A stretch of DNA of 64,000 nt, taken from the NCBI RefSeq assembly GCF_000812945.1, contig NZ_JSYM01000007.1, positions 62,001 to 126,000 on the forward strand, written 5' to 3'. Each line of letters opens with the position of its first letter. The stretch's first letter is position 1. The translations under genes were made by a program, and so were the position numbers. Below, piece after piece: positions 26,901-35,314 of this stretch. The notes beneath the pieces are model-generated. The model was not told the DNA's origin. It saw only the letters and a program-made list of their open reading frames with translations, and searched no databases. Origin of the DNA: Flavobacterium sp. AED. Lineage in GTDB: Bacteria > Bacteroidota > Bacteroidia > Flavobacteriales > Flavobacteriaceae.

Positions 26901-27456
26901 CACTATGTCCAAATAAACTATAATAAAACTCATCTGGACGACTATCAGCAGGAGTGTAATTTGTAGTTATATTATTTCCACATCTAAATGCCTTATCATA
27001 GAAAGCTACTCTGTTTGTATAAGGAGCTGCACATGCAACATAATTGCCTTGATTATTTGGAACCAATGTTTCTTTTAATGAACCGATCCCCAATTCAGCA
27101 TTGTAAGGTTTACTAATAAAATAACGCTCATCTGGCAATCCATGATTGTTTCTAGATATTTGTCCACCAATATTTAAACTCCATCCCAATCCAACAGAAG
27201 TTGCTTCTTCTTCAACTTTAATTCCTCCTGTACTATATGAAATAGAAATGGGTACCTCCATCCCATCCAAATTAATTACATATAAAGGAACATCTATAGA
27301 TGGTTGTCCTGTGTATAGAGAGACATTATTCTGTAACCTTTTTTTAAACTGGTAAGCTTCGGGCGGTAAAGGTATATTGTTATCATATTCAGTCGATTTT
27401 TGTGCATGTAAGCAAAAATTTATTAATATAACTATTATTACAAATTTAATTTTCAT
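23917..27456 (-). CDS. Large secreted SpvB/TcaC- and Rhs-like protein
   Basis: 1179-residue exported protein with a signal peptide (FVIIVILINFCLHAQ, about 4-19). Residues 40-120 match the start of SpvB/TcaC-type shells: YTGQPSIDVPLYVI, then SYSTGGIKVEEEATSVGLGW and IGGQISR. The end has YD-type repeats (YSYDGYGRLQNVKDKNGNVL). There is no toxin tip. Together with the downstream Rhs protein it could form a cocoon-like shell or a delivery partner, which is inference from the Tc-toxin/Rhs families. It is the middle gene of a three-gene operon. Confidence 0.8.
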   Translation of the reverse strand: MKIKFVIIVILINFCLHAQKSTEYDNNIPLPPEAYQFKKRLQNNVSLYTGQPSIDVPLYVINLDGMEVPISISYSTGGIKVEEEATSVGLGWSLNIGGQISRNNHGLPDERYFISKPYNAELGIGSLKETLVPNNQGNYVACAAPYTNRVAFYDKAFRCGNNITTNYTPADSRPDEFYYSLFGHSGKFMYSQQFTKFITFPLDDISINYELGVSQGINFFDNFNIKLPNGFSLILGKDGRSAISEFLGFPFDQSWQLKKITSPKGKEIVYNYISANYNLFTNLSSTVTHIPGSSVYNELVSSTESNKTNNKEKLVSEISFSNGKISFIYGDRVDLQTGSKRLQEIRILDNSNNLIKKIELVQSYFNANINLFGTNDAVNKRLKLDAVKFYDTNNTIVENYNFDYYQFDKIPSKYSKAQDHWGYFNGKDANVTLLPKNLIPSFNVESGVGFNRDIDTLYTKTFSLKSVRFPEGGVKYYNYENHKVLPGTMTNYFYKNILNDQFDIKEYSLNISGYNLNYFYPLPNEVNTFNKVFYSSLFEVNANDTDMRPGELNLLIKSNLPFQVPNYSNINVEYNNISFYIEKKQDNGTYTIFSYLGTISKSQNATGIINSKVKFPIGIYRLKTVIVQNYLLSDPSSYNYPHSTSFKIKYRRKVRDEIFVGGLRIKDIKTYNSSNLNDVKYITKFFYLDDNNLTSGRAVNAPSYGENASEKSAVVINSGQGSYTVYNSKLVVKFSSSSILPLYKTSGSNVGYSKVSQIDYDNSNGDQIKEDNYFSFFEPLLSDMPEFDYLREFEPKEWQRGKLIKKASFSANTVVKEEIYKYYGDYVEQNMGFVDEINYELMDKNELCAPEAGLSKHMYPNGVIYPNAYDNVSAISYNLNKYTYENSSFYSTNPINLNQPIELKIPYFKIYTGFDKLKSKITKNYFQGNVVEQKEEYLYNNTPSNIELTSIKNSTSLNSDLIETKYFYPQDTEMVNEPFRNEFIVRNMIGLPLKTETFKGAEKLSEQTTKYNVFPSTVSGQTLLLPQFIYGKKGSVVPDQLEKKITYDQYDTNGTLLQYTSEGGMSTVIIWGYNKTLPIAKIENTTYSQVTAYVANLQMLSNTDTEANLLLALDNLRNASEMTSAIVTTYTYKPLVGVSTITDAKGDKIIYSYDGYGRLQNVKDKNGNVLTENEYHYKP

Positions 27457-27469
27457 CTTTTACAAATTG

Positions 27470-29113
27470 TTATTTTTTCTTAATTACCTTAATCCCATCG
27501 CTCTGTACATTCGTTTTAATGTTTACTACATAAACCCCATCAGGATAACGGCTTAAATCAATGGGTATGGTTCTACTTGTAATACTAAACTGTTGTAGAA
27601 TACGACCTGCCATATCAACTAAGGTTGCCGTACCACTCTCAAATTCATAACCTACAATAATATTAGTAAAAGTGACCGCAGGGTTGGGGATGGCTTCAAC
27701 TGTTGCTCTCTCTTCTATTGTTTTTTTCTTGTCTTTGAGTTTTACTACCCAAAAATCATTACTCCCAATTGCCGAATTTTTATCTCCTGAAGATTTAGCG
27801 TTAGAAGTACCTGTTAACAAATAGCCTCCATCACGAGTTTCTATTAATTTCCTCAAAATATCTTCCCCTGAACTTCCGACAGTTTTACTCCACAAAATTT
27901 CCCCTTTCTCATTAATTTTTAGTGCGATATAATCGTTGATGCCTTCTTTATCTGTTTTGACAAATTTTGTTTGAAAATTAGTATTTTCGCTTTGCGCATA
28001 ACCTCCTATCAAGAATGTATGGTCTTTGTTTTCTACCAAAGATGTCAATATATCCACTTTCCCAAAATCATAGGTCTCACTCCAAACAATAGCTCCTTTA
28101 TCATCCATTTTCAAGACCCAATAATCTGTACCACTACTTACCATTCCTCCCATTGCCGTTAGTGGGCTTGTACTATTAGAATTTCCACCCGCTAGATAAC
28201 CTCCGTCTTCCGTTTGATGGATTACATACAATTCGTTATCTCCGTCCCCCCCATAAGTTCTTTGCCATTCTATGGCACCTTTATCGTCAATTTTTACAAT
28301 CCAATAGTCTCCAATTCCGATATTAGCATCTGTTTTATCTCCTGATTGCGGGGAATTAGAATAACCACCTAAAATATACCCTCCGTCTTTAGTTTGCTCC
28401 ATGCTACGAAGGAGGTCCGTATATTCTCCTCCATAGGTTTTTTGCCATTGAACAACTCCTTCTTTATCTAATTTCACAATCCAATAATCCATATTACCAC
28501 AGCTTTTTTCAGACTTGCCATACAAATCGGGTTTAGCATCTAATGAACTTTTATCATTAGGATTATTCTTTTTAATTGAAGGATTAGAACTAGACGATCC
28601 GCCTAATATATAGCCCCCATCACTAGTTTGAAAAGCAGTCATTAGCTCATCTTGTCCACTGCCCCCAATTGTCTTTTGCCATTGCTCTTCTCCTTTAGCA
28701 TCTAGTTTGACGATCCAAAAATCAGTAACGCCTTTACAACTATCTTTTTTTTGAAAATCATTGGGTGAATTGGAAGTTCCAGCTAAAATAAAACCACCGT
28801 CTTTTGTGTTTTTAATACTTTGGAGTAAGTCAAACCCACTTCCTCCTAAACTTTTTTGCCAATCGAGATCCCCTTTTTCATTCATTTTCCACACCCAATA
28901 ATCTAAATCTCCATGATTTTCCTCCGTTTTATTTCCGGTTTTATTAGACAAGGAACTTCCTGCTAATATGAATCCATAGTCAGCTGTAGGTTGGGCATCA
29001 AAAAGATAATCGGCATGTTTGCCGCCATATGATTTTTCCCAAAGAATATCTTGGGATTGGGCGAGCAATGAATAAAGGAATAATAGTAGAAGTAATTTTA
29101 TTCTCATATACAA
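27470..29113 (-). CDS. T9SS-sorted repeat protein at head of Rhs operon
   Basis: 547-residue secreted protein with a signal peptide (KLLLLLFLYSLLAQSQ) and about seven repeats of 55-80 residues, each with a T.DGGYILGG-like core and a W.VKLD strand, suggesting a beta-propeller. The C-terminal 75 residues are a type A type IX secretion sorting domain: PNPAVTFTNIIVGYEF, then LVDMAGRIL and YPDGVYVVNI. It should be exported across the outer membrane by the T9SS and may be surface-anchored. It is the first gene of the Rhs operon (13 bases to the next). ATG 29107 is an alternative start. Confidence 0.88.
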   Translation of the reverse strand: MYMRIKLLLLLFLYSLLAQSQDILWEKSYGGKHADYLFDAQPTADYGFILAGSSLSNKTGNKTEENHGDLDYWVWKMNEKGDLDWQKSLGGSGFDLLQSIKNTKDGGFILAGTSNSPNDFQKKDSCKGVTDFWIVKLDAKGEEQWQKTIGGSGQDELMTAFQTSDGGYILGGSSSSNPSIKKNNPNDKSSLDAKPDLYGKSEKSCGNMDYWIVKLDKEGVVQWQKTYGGEYTDLLRSMEQTKDGGYILGGYSNSPQSGDKTDANIGIGDYWIVKIDDKGAIEWQRTYGGDGDNELYVIHQTEDGGYLAGGNSNSTSPLTAMGGMVSSGTDYWVLKMDDKGAIVWSETYDFGKVDILTSLVENKDHTFLIGGYAQSENTNFQTKFVKTDKEGINDYIALKINEKGEILWSKTVGSSGEDILRKLIETRDGGYLLTGTSNAKSSGDKNSAIGSNDFWVVKLKDKKKTIEERATVEAIPNPAVTFTNIIVGYEFESGTATLVDMAGRILQQFSITSRTIPIDLSRYPDGVYVVNIKTNVQSDGIKVIKKK

Positions 29114-29802
29114 GTAATTTTATTTTAATCTCTTATTTATAATCAACCCTATATCATCGTTTATTTTTAATATTAACATCACAACGAAAACTTCGCAATA
29201 TTAAAGATGTTTTCTTCTTTCCACAATACCCACTTTTAATGATTTTTAAGAAAAATATGATAAATTTAAATTGCTCAAAATTTGATTTATTAATATGGGC
29301 TATTCCCGCTATTCTGCTAAATATGGAAAACATAGGCACAAGTTAGATAGTAGAAGAAAAGTTGTATTAATATGTTTTAAGAACAATAGTCTATAATATA
29401 ATGCTTGATAAACATTTTACATTAAAATTATGCTTGGAGGCTACCCTGTGGACACGGATTTTTATACAATTAGAATTGAATACAGATTTGACGGATTATC
29501 ACAGGTTCTTTTCATTATAACATGAAAAAGCAAAATTATTATGGTACTTCGGGACACGATTTTTTTAATTAGAATAAAAAAAAGAACAAATTTAAATCTG
29601 TGTTAATTTGTTCAATCCATGTTATCCATGTTCTATTTTCAGATGAGTTCAAAAGGTAGGTTTAAGGCTATCTTTTTTTGTTTGTTGCAAATAAACTATC
29701 TTTGCAAAAGTATAATTGACCTCTATTTTAAATTAGAGACCAAATTAGAGACCAATCCTTTTTACAATACATTAAAAGCTTGATTTTAAGCACTATTACA
29801 TC
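29114..29802. other. Intergenic region, AT-rich, divergent promoters
   Basis: No convincing gene. The left part must hold the promoter of the minus-strand Rhs operon, though I see no clear -7 box. The middle (about 29570-29640) carries degenerate tandem words of the AAATCTGTGTTAAT type that are common in flavobacterial spacers and recur near 34360. The right end holds a good promoter for the ABC-F gene, listed separately. Confidence 0.5.
29677..29705 (+). promoter_or_regulatory. Bacteroidetes-type promoter of the ABC-F gene
   Basis: TTTG at 29677-29680, then 16 bases, then TATCTTTGC at 29697-29705, matching the group's -33 TTTG and -7 TAnnTTTG consensus. It leaves an untranslated leader of roughly 90 bases before ATG 29803. 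Confidence 0.6.
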
Positions 29803-31665
29803 ATGAATTACCTATCCGTAGAAAATATATCCAAATCATTTGGCGAAAGAACCTTATTTGACAACATCTCATTTGGAATCAATAAAGACCAAAAAATTGC
29901 CTTCATAGCCAAAAACGGCTCTGGAAAAACGACTATTATGAGTATTATTAATGGTCTTGACGAACCAGATACCGGACAAGTGGTTTTGAGAAAAGGCATA
30001 AAAATGGCTTTCCTTTCGCAAAACAACAACTTGCAAGACGAATTGACGATTGAAGAAAGTATTTTCGCTTCGGATAATGAGACTTTGAAAGTCATTGAAG
30101 CCTATGAAAAAGCATTAGAAAATCCTGAGGATGAAGAAGCATACCAAAAAGCTTTTGACGGAATGGATCAGCACAATGCGTGGGATTTTGAAACGCAGTA
30201 CAAGCAAATTTTGTTCAAACTGAAGTTAGAAGATTTTAAACTAAAAGTGAAGAATCTTTCTGGTGGACAGAAAAAAAGACTTTCACTGGCTATCATTTTG
30301 ATTAATCGTCCAGATTTATTGATTTTGGATGAACCTACGAATCACTTGGATTTAGAGATGATTGAATGGCTGGAAAGTTATTTTGCCAAAGAAAACATTA
30401 CGTTGTTTATGGTGACGCACGACCGTTTCTTTTTGGAACGCGTTTGTAACGAAATCATCGAATTAGACAACGGTAAATTATACCAATACAAAGGAAATTA
30501 CTCTTATTATTTAGAGAAAAAAGAGGAACGCATCGCATCCGAAAATTCGAGCGTGGATAAAGCGCAAAACCTTTTTGTAAAAGAATTGGAATGGATGCGT
30601 CGTCAGCCAAAAGCGAGAACGACAAAATCGAAATCGCGTCAGGATGATTTTTATGACATTAAGGAAAAAGCGCAAAGCCGTCGTCGTGAAAATAAAGTAG
30701 AGCTGGAAATCAACATGGAACGTATGGGAAGCAAGATTATTGAGCTTCACAAAATTTCCAAAAAATTCAAGGATCATGTGATCATGGATAATTTCAGTTT
30801 TGATTTTCAACGTGGGGAACGCATTGGAATCATTGGAAAAAATGGAACCGGAAAATCAACTTTCTTGAATTTATTAACTGGAACTTTACCGCTTGATGGT
30901 GGAAAAGTAGTAATTGGTGAAACGATAAAAGTAGGTTACTATACGCAAAGCGGAATTAACCCAAAACCGGGTCAACGTGTGATTGACGTGATTAAGGAAT
31001 ACGGAGAATTTATTCCGTTGATGAAAGGGAAATTGATTTCGGCTTCCCAATTACTGGAGCGTTTCTTGTTTGATTCTAAAAAACAATATGATTTTGTCGA
31101 TAGATTGAGTGGAGGAGAGTTGAAACGTTTGTACTTGTGTACGGTTTTGATTCAGAATCCAAACTTCTTGATTCTGGATGAACCAACAAATGATTTGGAT
31201 ATCGTAACGCTGAATGTTCTGGAAAGCTTCCTTTTGGATTATCCGGGTTGTCTTTTAGTGGTTTCTCACGACAGGTATTTCATGGATAAAATTGTAGATC
31301 ACTTATTCATTTTTAGAGGTGATGGTGTGGTGGAAGATTTCCCTGGAAATTATTCTGATTTCAGAGCCTATGAAGACAGTGCTGATGTCGCTCAAAAAGA
31401 GGAAAACAAAGCCGATAAGAAAGACTGGAAACAAAACAATCCAACCGGAAACCTGACGTTCAACGAGCAAAAAGAATTTCAAAAAACAGAACGAGAAATA
31501 AAAGATTTAGAAATTCAGAAAACAACTATCGAGCAATTATTCTCCGATGGAAAAATTGCCGAAGGCGATATTGAAAAGAAAGCCAACGAATTGAAAAACA
31601 TCATTAATAAAATTGAAGAGAGAGAAGAACGATGGTTTGAGCTAAGTGCTAAGATAGAGGGATAA
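29803..31665 (+). CDS. ABC-F family ATPase (Uup-like)
   Basis: 620-residue soluble protein with two ABC cassettes and no membrane segments. Cassette 1 has Walker A AKNGSGKT (about 45), signature LSGGQKKR and Walker B LLILDEPTNHLDL. Cassette 2 has GKNGTGKS, LSGGELKR and LILDEPTNDLDI. A charged linker lies between the cassettes, and a C-terminal coiled coil from about residue 540 resembles the Uup DNA-binding tail. ABC-F proteins act on ribosomes (stalling relief or resistance) or, for Uup, affect DNA stability. It is transcribed alone. Confidence 0.9.
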   Translation: MNYLSVENISKSFGERTLFDNISFGINKDQKIAFIAKNGSGKTTIMSIINGLDEPDTGQVVLRKGIKMAFLSQNNNLQDELTIEESIFASDNETLKVIEAYEKALENPEDEEAYQKAFDGMDQHNAWDFETQYKQILFKLKLEDFKLKVKNLSGGQKKRLSLAIILINRPDLLILDEPTNHLDLEMIEWLESYFAKENITLFMVTHDRFFLERVCNEIIELDNGKLYQYKGNYSYYLEKKEERIASENSSVDKAQNLFVKELEWMRRQPKARTTKSKSRQDDFYDIKEKAQSRRRENKVELEINMERMGSKIIELHKISKKFKDHVIMDNFSFDFQRGERIGIIGKNGTGKSTFLNLLTGTLPLDGGKVVIGETIKVGYYTQSGINPKPGQRVIDVIKEYGEFIPLMKGKLISASQLLERFLFDSKKQYDFVDRLSGGELKRLYLCTVLIQNPNFLILDEPTNDLDIVTLNVLESFLLDYPGCLLVVSHDRYFMDKIVDHLFIFRGDGVVEDFPGNYSDFRAYEDSADVAQKEENKADKKDWKQNNPTGNLTFNEQKEFQKTEREIKDLEIQKTTIEQLFSDGKIAEGDIEKKANELKNIINKIEEREERWFELSAKIEG

Positions 31666-31808
31666 ACCTCTAACCCTTAAGGGGAATAAAGAACTACGCA
31701 TTTTATATTTTTACAACCCAGCTCTGCTAAGTATACAATAGTTCTTGATTACGCTGCGCAAACGTCTCTGACTTTGCGCCCATAACAATGAGCAAAAAAA
31801 TAACAATA

Positions 31809-31847
31809 AAAAAACCACAACAAAATCAAATTCTGTTGTGGTTTTTT
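31809..31847. terminator. Bidirectional terminator between convergent genes
   Basis: CCACAACA / TGTTGTGG (31815-31822 and 31834-31841), extended by A- and T-runs on both sides. It lies between the plus-strand ABC-F gene and the minus-strand gene ending at 31878 and can end both. Nearly the same hairpin occurs at 32418-32455. Confidence 0.75.
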
Positions 31848-31877
31848 ATTTATAAACTTATACCCTTTATAAATGGT

Positions 31878-32183
31878 TTATGCCATAAACAAGGTCTTCT
31901 TGTGGTAGTTGTATAAAATCGAATTGTAAAGGGTTCCTTTAGGCGCTACTGTTTCTGAAGAAGCATCAAACTTGATACCGTTGTGTTTACGGAACAAGTA
32001 AATTTCTTTTAGACAATTAGACAAACTCTTATGAATGAATGTCCTAAAAGTTGGCAATTGCTTGTCCCCTACCAATAAATCAATTTGGTAATTCGAACTT
32101 GTTTTCGATATATTGTTTCCGATGATTTTTATAGTAAATTTTGTCGGAATTCCGTTTTGTTCCCCTTTATACTCTATTACCAT
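31878..32183 (-). CDS. Conserved hypothetical protein (101 aa)
   Basis: 101-residue soluble protein with no signal or membrane segment. It starts with beta-strand-like sequence (MVIEYKGEQNGIPTKFTIKI) and ends with basic, Tyr-rich helices (GTLYNSILYNYHKK). It is set between two near-identical terminator hairpins as a single-gene unit. It looks like a Flavobacterium-type conserved protein, but I cannot name a family. Confidence 0.6.
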   Translation of the reverse strand: MVIEYKGEQNGIPTKFTIKIIGNNISKTSSNYQIDLLVGDKQLPTFRTFIHKSLSNCLKEIYLFRKHNGIKFDASSETVAPKGTLYNSILYNYHKKTLFMA

Positions 32184-32417
32184 AGTATTTAAAATTAAAA
32201 TGTGGTTAAATTAGATAATGTTTTAAACTTTTATATTTATTGAATTCTATATTAAAGATACTAATATAAAGAAAACTGCATAATAACAGCCCCTAAATTA
32301 TTAATTTACAACAAAACTAATTAATAAAACGGTTTTGAACCTAATTTAAAACTCTAAAAATTTCATAAATTATTGAGTAGTCCTGATTTACAATCCGTGT
32401 CGGTAAAGCAAGCAAAC

Positions 32418-32455
32418 AAAAAACCACAACAGAATTAGATTTTGTTGTGGTTTTT
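32418..32455. terminator. Bidirectional terminator downstream of SDR gene
   Basis: CCACAACA / TGTTGTGG (32424-32431 and 32443-32450) flanked by A- and T-runs. It ends the minus-strand gene at 32477. The remaining spacer 32184-32417 is AT-rich and presumably holds the promoter of the 31878 gene. Confidence 0.7.
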
Positions 32456-32476
32456 AATTTTATAAATGAATAATTT

Positions 32477-34027
32477 CTACCAAGGAATAGGATTGTAATC
32501 TTTCAAAAATTTCCCACACCAATGTTTTCCTGTATTAATACCGTCAAACAAAGGATCCATAACCCTTGCAGCACCATCCACAATGTCTAATGGCGGTTGA
32601 AAATCTTCTTCTTCCTGTTTTCTTTTGGCTAATTCTGCTGGATCTTCGTCGGTTACCCAACCCGTATCTACGGCATTCATAAAAATTCCGTCTTTTGCCA
32701 AAGTTCCTGATGAGGTATGCGTCAGCATATTCAAAGCTGCTTTGGCCATATTGGTATGCGGATGGCGGTCTTCTTTAAAAAAGCGATGAAACTTTCCTTC
32801 CATAGCCGATACATTAATAATGTGCTTTTGTCCCGTGTTGTTTTTCTTCATTACTTCCGAAAGGCGGTTACACAGTACAAATGGAGCCACCGAATTCACC
32901 AACTGCACTTCAATCATTTCCGTCGTTTCTATTTGTCCCAATCGCAAACGCCAGCTGTTGGTTTTTCTTAAATCTACTTGCTGCAAATCGGCATCGAGTT
33001 CTCCTTCCGGGAAAACTTCATTCGCCACCAGCGCATTATCAAACGAATACGGAATCTGGGATAATTTGGCGGAAGCCCGCAACCCAATTCCCGGTTCTGG
33101 TCCATGCCAAGTCACCGGCATATTTTGATTTGAAGAAACTCCTGAGGTCAACACTTTTAATTCATCCAAACAATTGGTATGATCCAGTAATAATTCTTGT
33201 GCTTGTTGGGGTAAAGAAGCTATAGGAAGTTCCTCGTTTTCCATTAAATGGGTATAGAATCCGGCGGGACGTCTCACAGTTTGTGCCGCATTATTGATTA
33301 AGATATCCAATCGTTCGTATTTTTGCTCAATGAAATTGCAAAAAATTTCCACACTGGGAATGTGTCGTAAATCCAAACCGTGAATTTTTAAGCGATGTCC
33401 CCAATCCATGAAATCATCCTCCTTAGAAAAACGCAATGCTGAATCCACCGGAAAACGAGTAGTAGCAATAACTGTTGCTCCGCCACGCAACAGCATCAAC
33501 GTAATGTGATAGCCTATTTTTAGACGAGAACCTGTAATAACCGCTACTTGTCCATTTACGTCTGCAGTTTGAAAACGTTTCGCGTAATTAAAATCGCCAC
33601 AATCGGTACACATTGTGTCATAAAAATGGTGCATTTTAGTAAACTCCGTTTTACATACGTAACAATTTCTTGGCGTTTCCAATTCTAATTGTTCTTTGAG
33701 AGCGAGATGGTTCATTGCCAATAATTTTGGCGCCACAAAAATACTCGCTTCACGAGCATGACGAATTCCGGTTTCCTTACGGGCAGTTCGGTCGCGCTTT
33801 TCCATTTTCCTTTTGACAGCTAACTTTCCGTCTTTTTTTCTACGGGAAAGTTCGTCACGATCCGGTCTGGAAAACATTCCAGCCGCTTTGATTAAGGCCG
33901 TTCGTTGTTCTTTTGGGATATCAAATATTTGGTCTGTATCGGTATTCAATTGTGCCAAAATAGCGATGCATCGGTCAATTTCTTCCGAGCTTATGGCAAT
34001 CTTATTTTCTATTGCTGATGTTATCAT
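32477..34027 (-). CDS. SDR-like oxidoreductase with N-terminal zinc ribbon
   Basis: 516-residue protein in three parts. A helical, basic N-terminus (1-110) precedes a four-Cys zinc ribbon (Cys122, 125, 140, 143; CYVC...CTDC). A Rossmann SDR domain from about 158 follows, with TGSRLKIGYH as the cofactor loop and LINNAAQ further on. The NVSAMEG Ser is present, but the Tyr of YxxxK is not: the local sequence is HTNMAKAAL. It may bind NAD(P) without normal SDR chemistry, or use another residue. It is twice the usual SDR length. Substrate unknown; it is a single-gene unit. Confidence 0.8.
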   Translation of the reverse strand: MITSAIENKIAISSEEIDRCIAILAQLNTDTDQIFDIPKEQRTALIKAAGMFSRPDRDELSRRKKDGKLAVKRKMEKRDRTARKETGIRHAREASIFVAPKLLAMNHLALKEQLELETPRNCYVCKTEFTKMHHFYDTMCTDCGDFNYAKRFQTADVNGQVAVITGSRLKIGYHITLMLLRGGATVIATTRFPVDSALRFSKEDDFMDWGHRLKIHGLDLRHIPSVEIFCNFIEQKYERLDILINNAAQTVRRPAGFYTHLMENEELPIASLPQQAQELLLDHTNCLDELKVLTSGVSSNQNMPVTWHGPEPGIGLRASAKLSQIPYSFDNALVANEVFPEGELDADLQQVDLRKTNSWRLRLGQIETTEMIEVQLVNSVAPFVLCNRLSEVMKKNNTGQKHIINVSAMEGKFHRFFKEDRHPHTNMAKAALNMLTHTSSGTLAKDGIFMNAVDTGWVTDEDPAELAKRKQEEEDFQPPLDIVDGAARVMDPLFDGINTGKHWCGKFLKDYNPIPW

Positions 34028-34390
34028 TATATAAAACAGGCATTTTTATTAGCAAAAATACCAAGGGTGCAAATATACTATTTAAAGTGAATAGTATTTA
34101 GGAAGAAGCAATTCGTGTAATACCTGAATTATTACTAACCTGAGTTCGACTATTATAGTATTGATTTTCAAAACCGTTTATAATCCTACAAGGTCAAAAA
34201 AAGACCTTGTAGAAAAACCAGCTAACCGAAAATTAATGATAAACAGCTTATTATTAGTAAAACAACAATCGTATTCAAGTTCCTAATTACAAAGGCATAC
34301 ACTTTCAGAATTAACCGTGTTTAGTCAGTAAGGGAATTAAACTTTTAAAATATTTTCCCTTTTGAATCTGCGTGAATCTGCCAAATCTGC
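34028..34390. other. Intergenic region with perfect 10-bp inverted repeat
   Basis: No gene seen. It holds the perfect stem CTACAAGGTC / GACCTTGTAG (34186-34195 and 34203-34212) with a seven-A loop and no T-run after it, so it is not an obvious terminator. At 34360-34420 there are repeated words of the AATCTGCGTGAATCTGCC type, a common flavobacterial spacer motif also seen near 29.6 kb. Confidence 0.5.
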
Positions 34391-34474
34391 GTGTCTATAT
34401 TTTTCACGCAGATTATTCACTCCGCACTAATTGCTCCTTTTTCGTACCTTCGCCCCTACTTTGCAAATGTTTCT

Positions 34475-35281
34475 ATGTTATTCCAAATAAAATCGTACTT
34501 ACAATTCCTTTGGCACTCAAAAAATGAGCATGCGGTACATTCGCCATTTGTGTTTACTTTATTGACCAAATGTTTTTATGATAAAAAGTCAAAACCCGAA
34601 TATGCTGTTTTAAAGAATTACAGAAAATCGCTTTTAGAAAACAGCAATACCATTGAAGTCACTGATTTTGGTGCAGGTTCGAAAGTTTTCAAATCGAATA
34701 CAAGAGTAATTTCCAAGATTGCAAAAACTGCTGGAATTTCTCCAAAACGTGCCGAATTATTATTTAGAATCACGAATTATTTACTGCCTGACCCGAGCGA
34801 TAGTGAACAGGCGAAGCAATCTATTTTAGAGATTGGTAGTTCATTAGGATTAGCGACTTCCGCGCTTTCTTTAGGTAATTTAAAAGCAAAAATAATCACT
34901 TTAGAAGGTTGTCCGGAAACAGCCAATCAATGTCAATTGCAATTGCAAAAGTTCAATATCAATAATGTGGAATTAGTAATAACGGAATTCGGCGAATATT
35001 TACAATCCCAAAATCTAATATCTAATATCTTCAATCTAATATATATAGACGGTAATCACTCCAAAAAAGCCACACTGGAATATTTCGAATTATTACTTCC
35101 AACGATTACCAACGAAACCGTTTGGATTTTCGATGACATTCATTGGTCCCCAGAAATGGAAGAAGCTTGGAAAATCATCCAAAAACATCCAAAAGTGACT
35201 GTTACGATTGATACGTTTCAATGGGGATTGGTATTTTTTAGAAGAGAACAGCCCAAAGAACATTTTGTGATTCGGATTTAG
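34475..35281 (+). CDS. Class I SAM-dependent methyltransferase
   Basis: 268-residue protein from ATG 34475 (MLFQIKSYLQFLWHSKNEHA). Upstream frame to 34391 is open but contains a promoter-like TACTTTGC at about 34457 and is not protein-like. The SAM-binding motif ILEIGSSLGLATSAL is near residue 120, the acidic residue after strand 2 is ITLEGCPE, and IYIDGNHS / VWIFDDIHW mark later strands, as in O-methyltransferase-like folds. Substrate unknown. It is followed 34 bases later by carbonic anhydrase. Confidence 0.8.
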   Translation: MLFQIKSYLQFLWHSKNEHAVHSPFVFTLLTKCFYDKKSKPEYAVLKNYRKSLLENSNTIEVTDFGAGSKVFKSNTRVISKIAKTAGISPKRAELLFRITNYLLPDPSDSEQAKQSILEIGSSLGLATSALSLGNLKAKIITLEGCPETANQCQLQLQKFNINNVELVITEFGEYLQSQNLISNIFNLIYIDGNHSKKATLEYFELLLPTITNETVWIFDDIHWSPEMEEAWKIIQKHPKVTVTIDTFQWGLVFFRREQPKEHFVIRI

Positions 35282-35314
35282 ATTTTGTATATTTAATCTT
35301 CAAAACAACACCAC

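Noticed and set aside
29154..29339. A 61-codon minus-strand frame upstream of the Rhs operon
   Set aside because: Lys/Ile/Phe-rich translation as expected from AT-rich spacer DNA, with no motif, start signal or partner gene.
32717..33225. Overlapping plus-strand open frames of 80-115 codons
   Set aside because: They lie antisense to the SDR-like gene, whose motifs and zinc ribbon prove its frame, and their translations are low-complexity and not protein-like.
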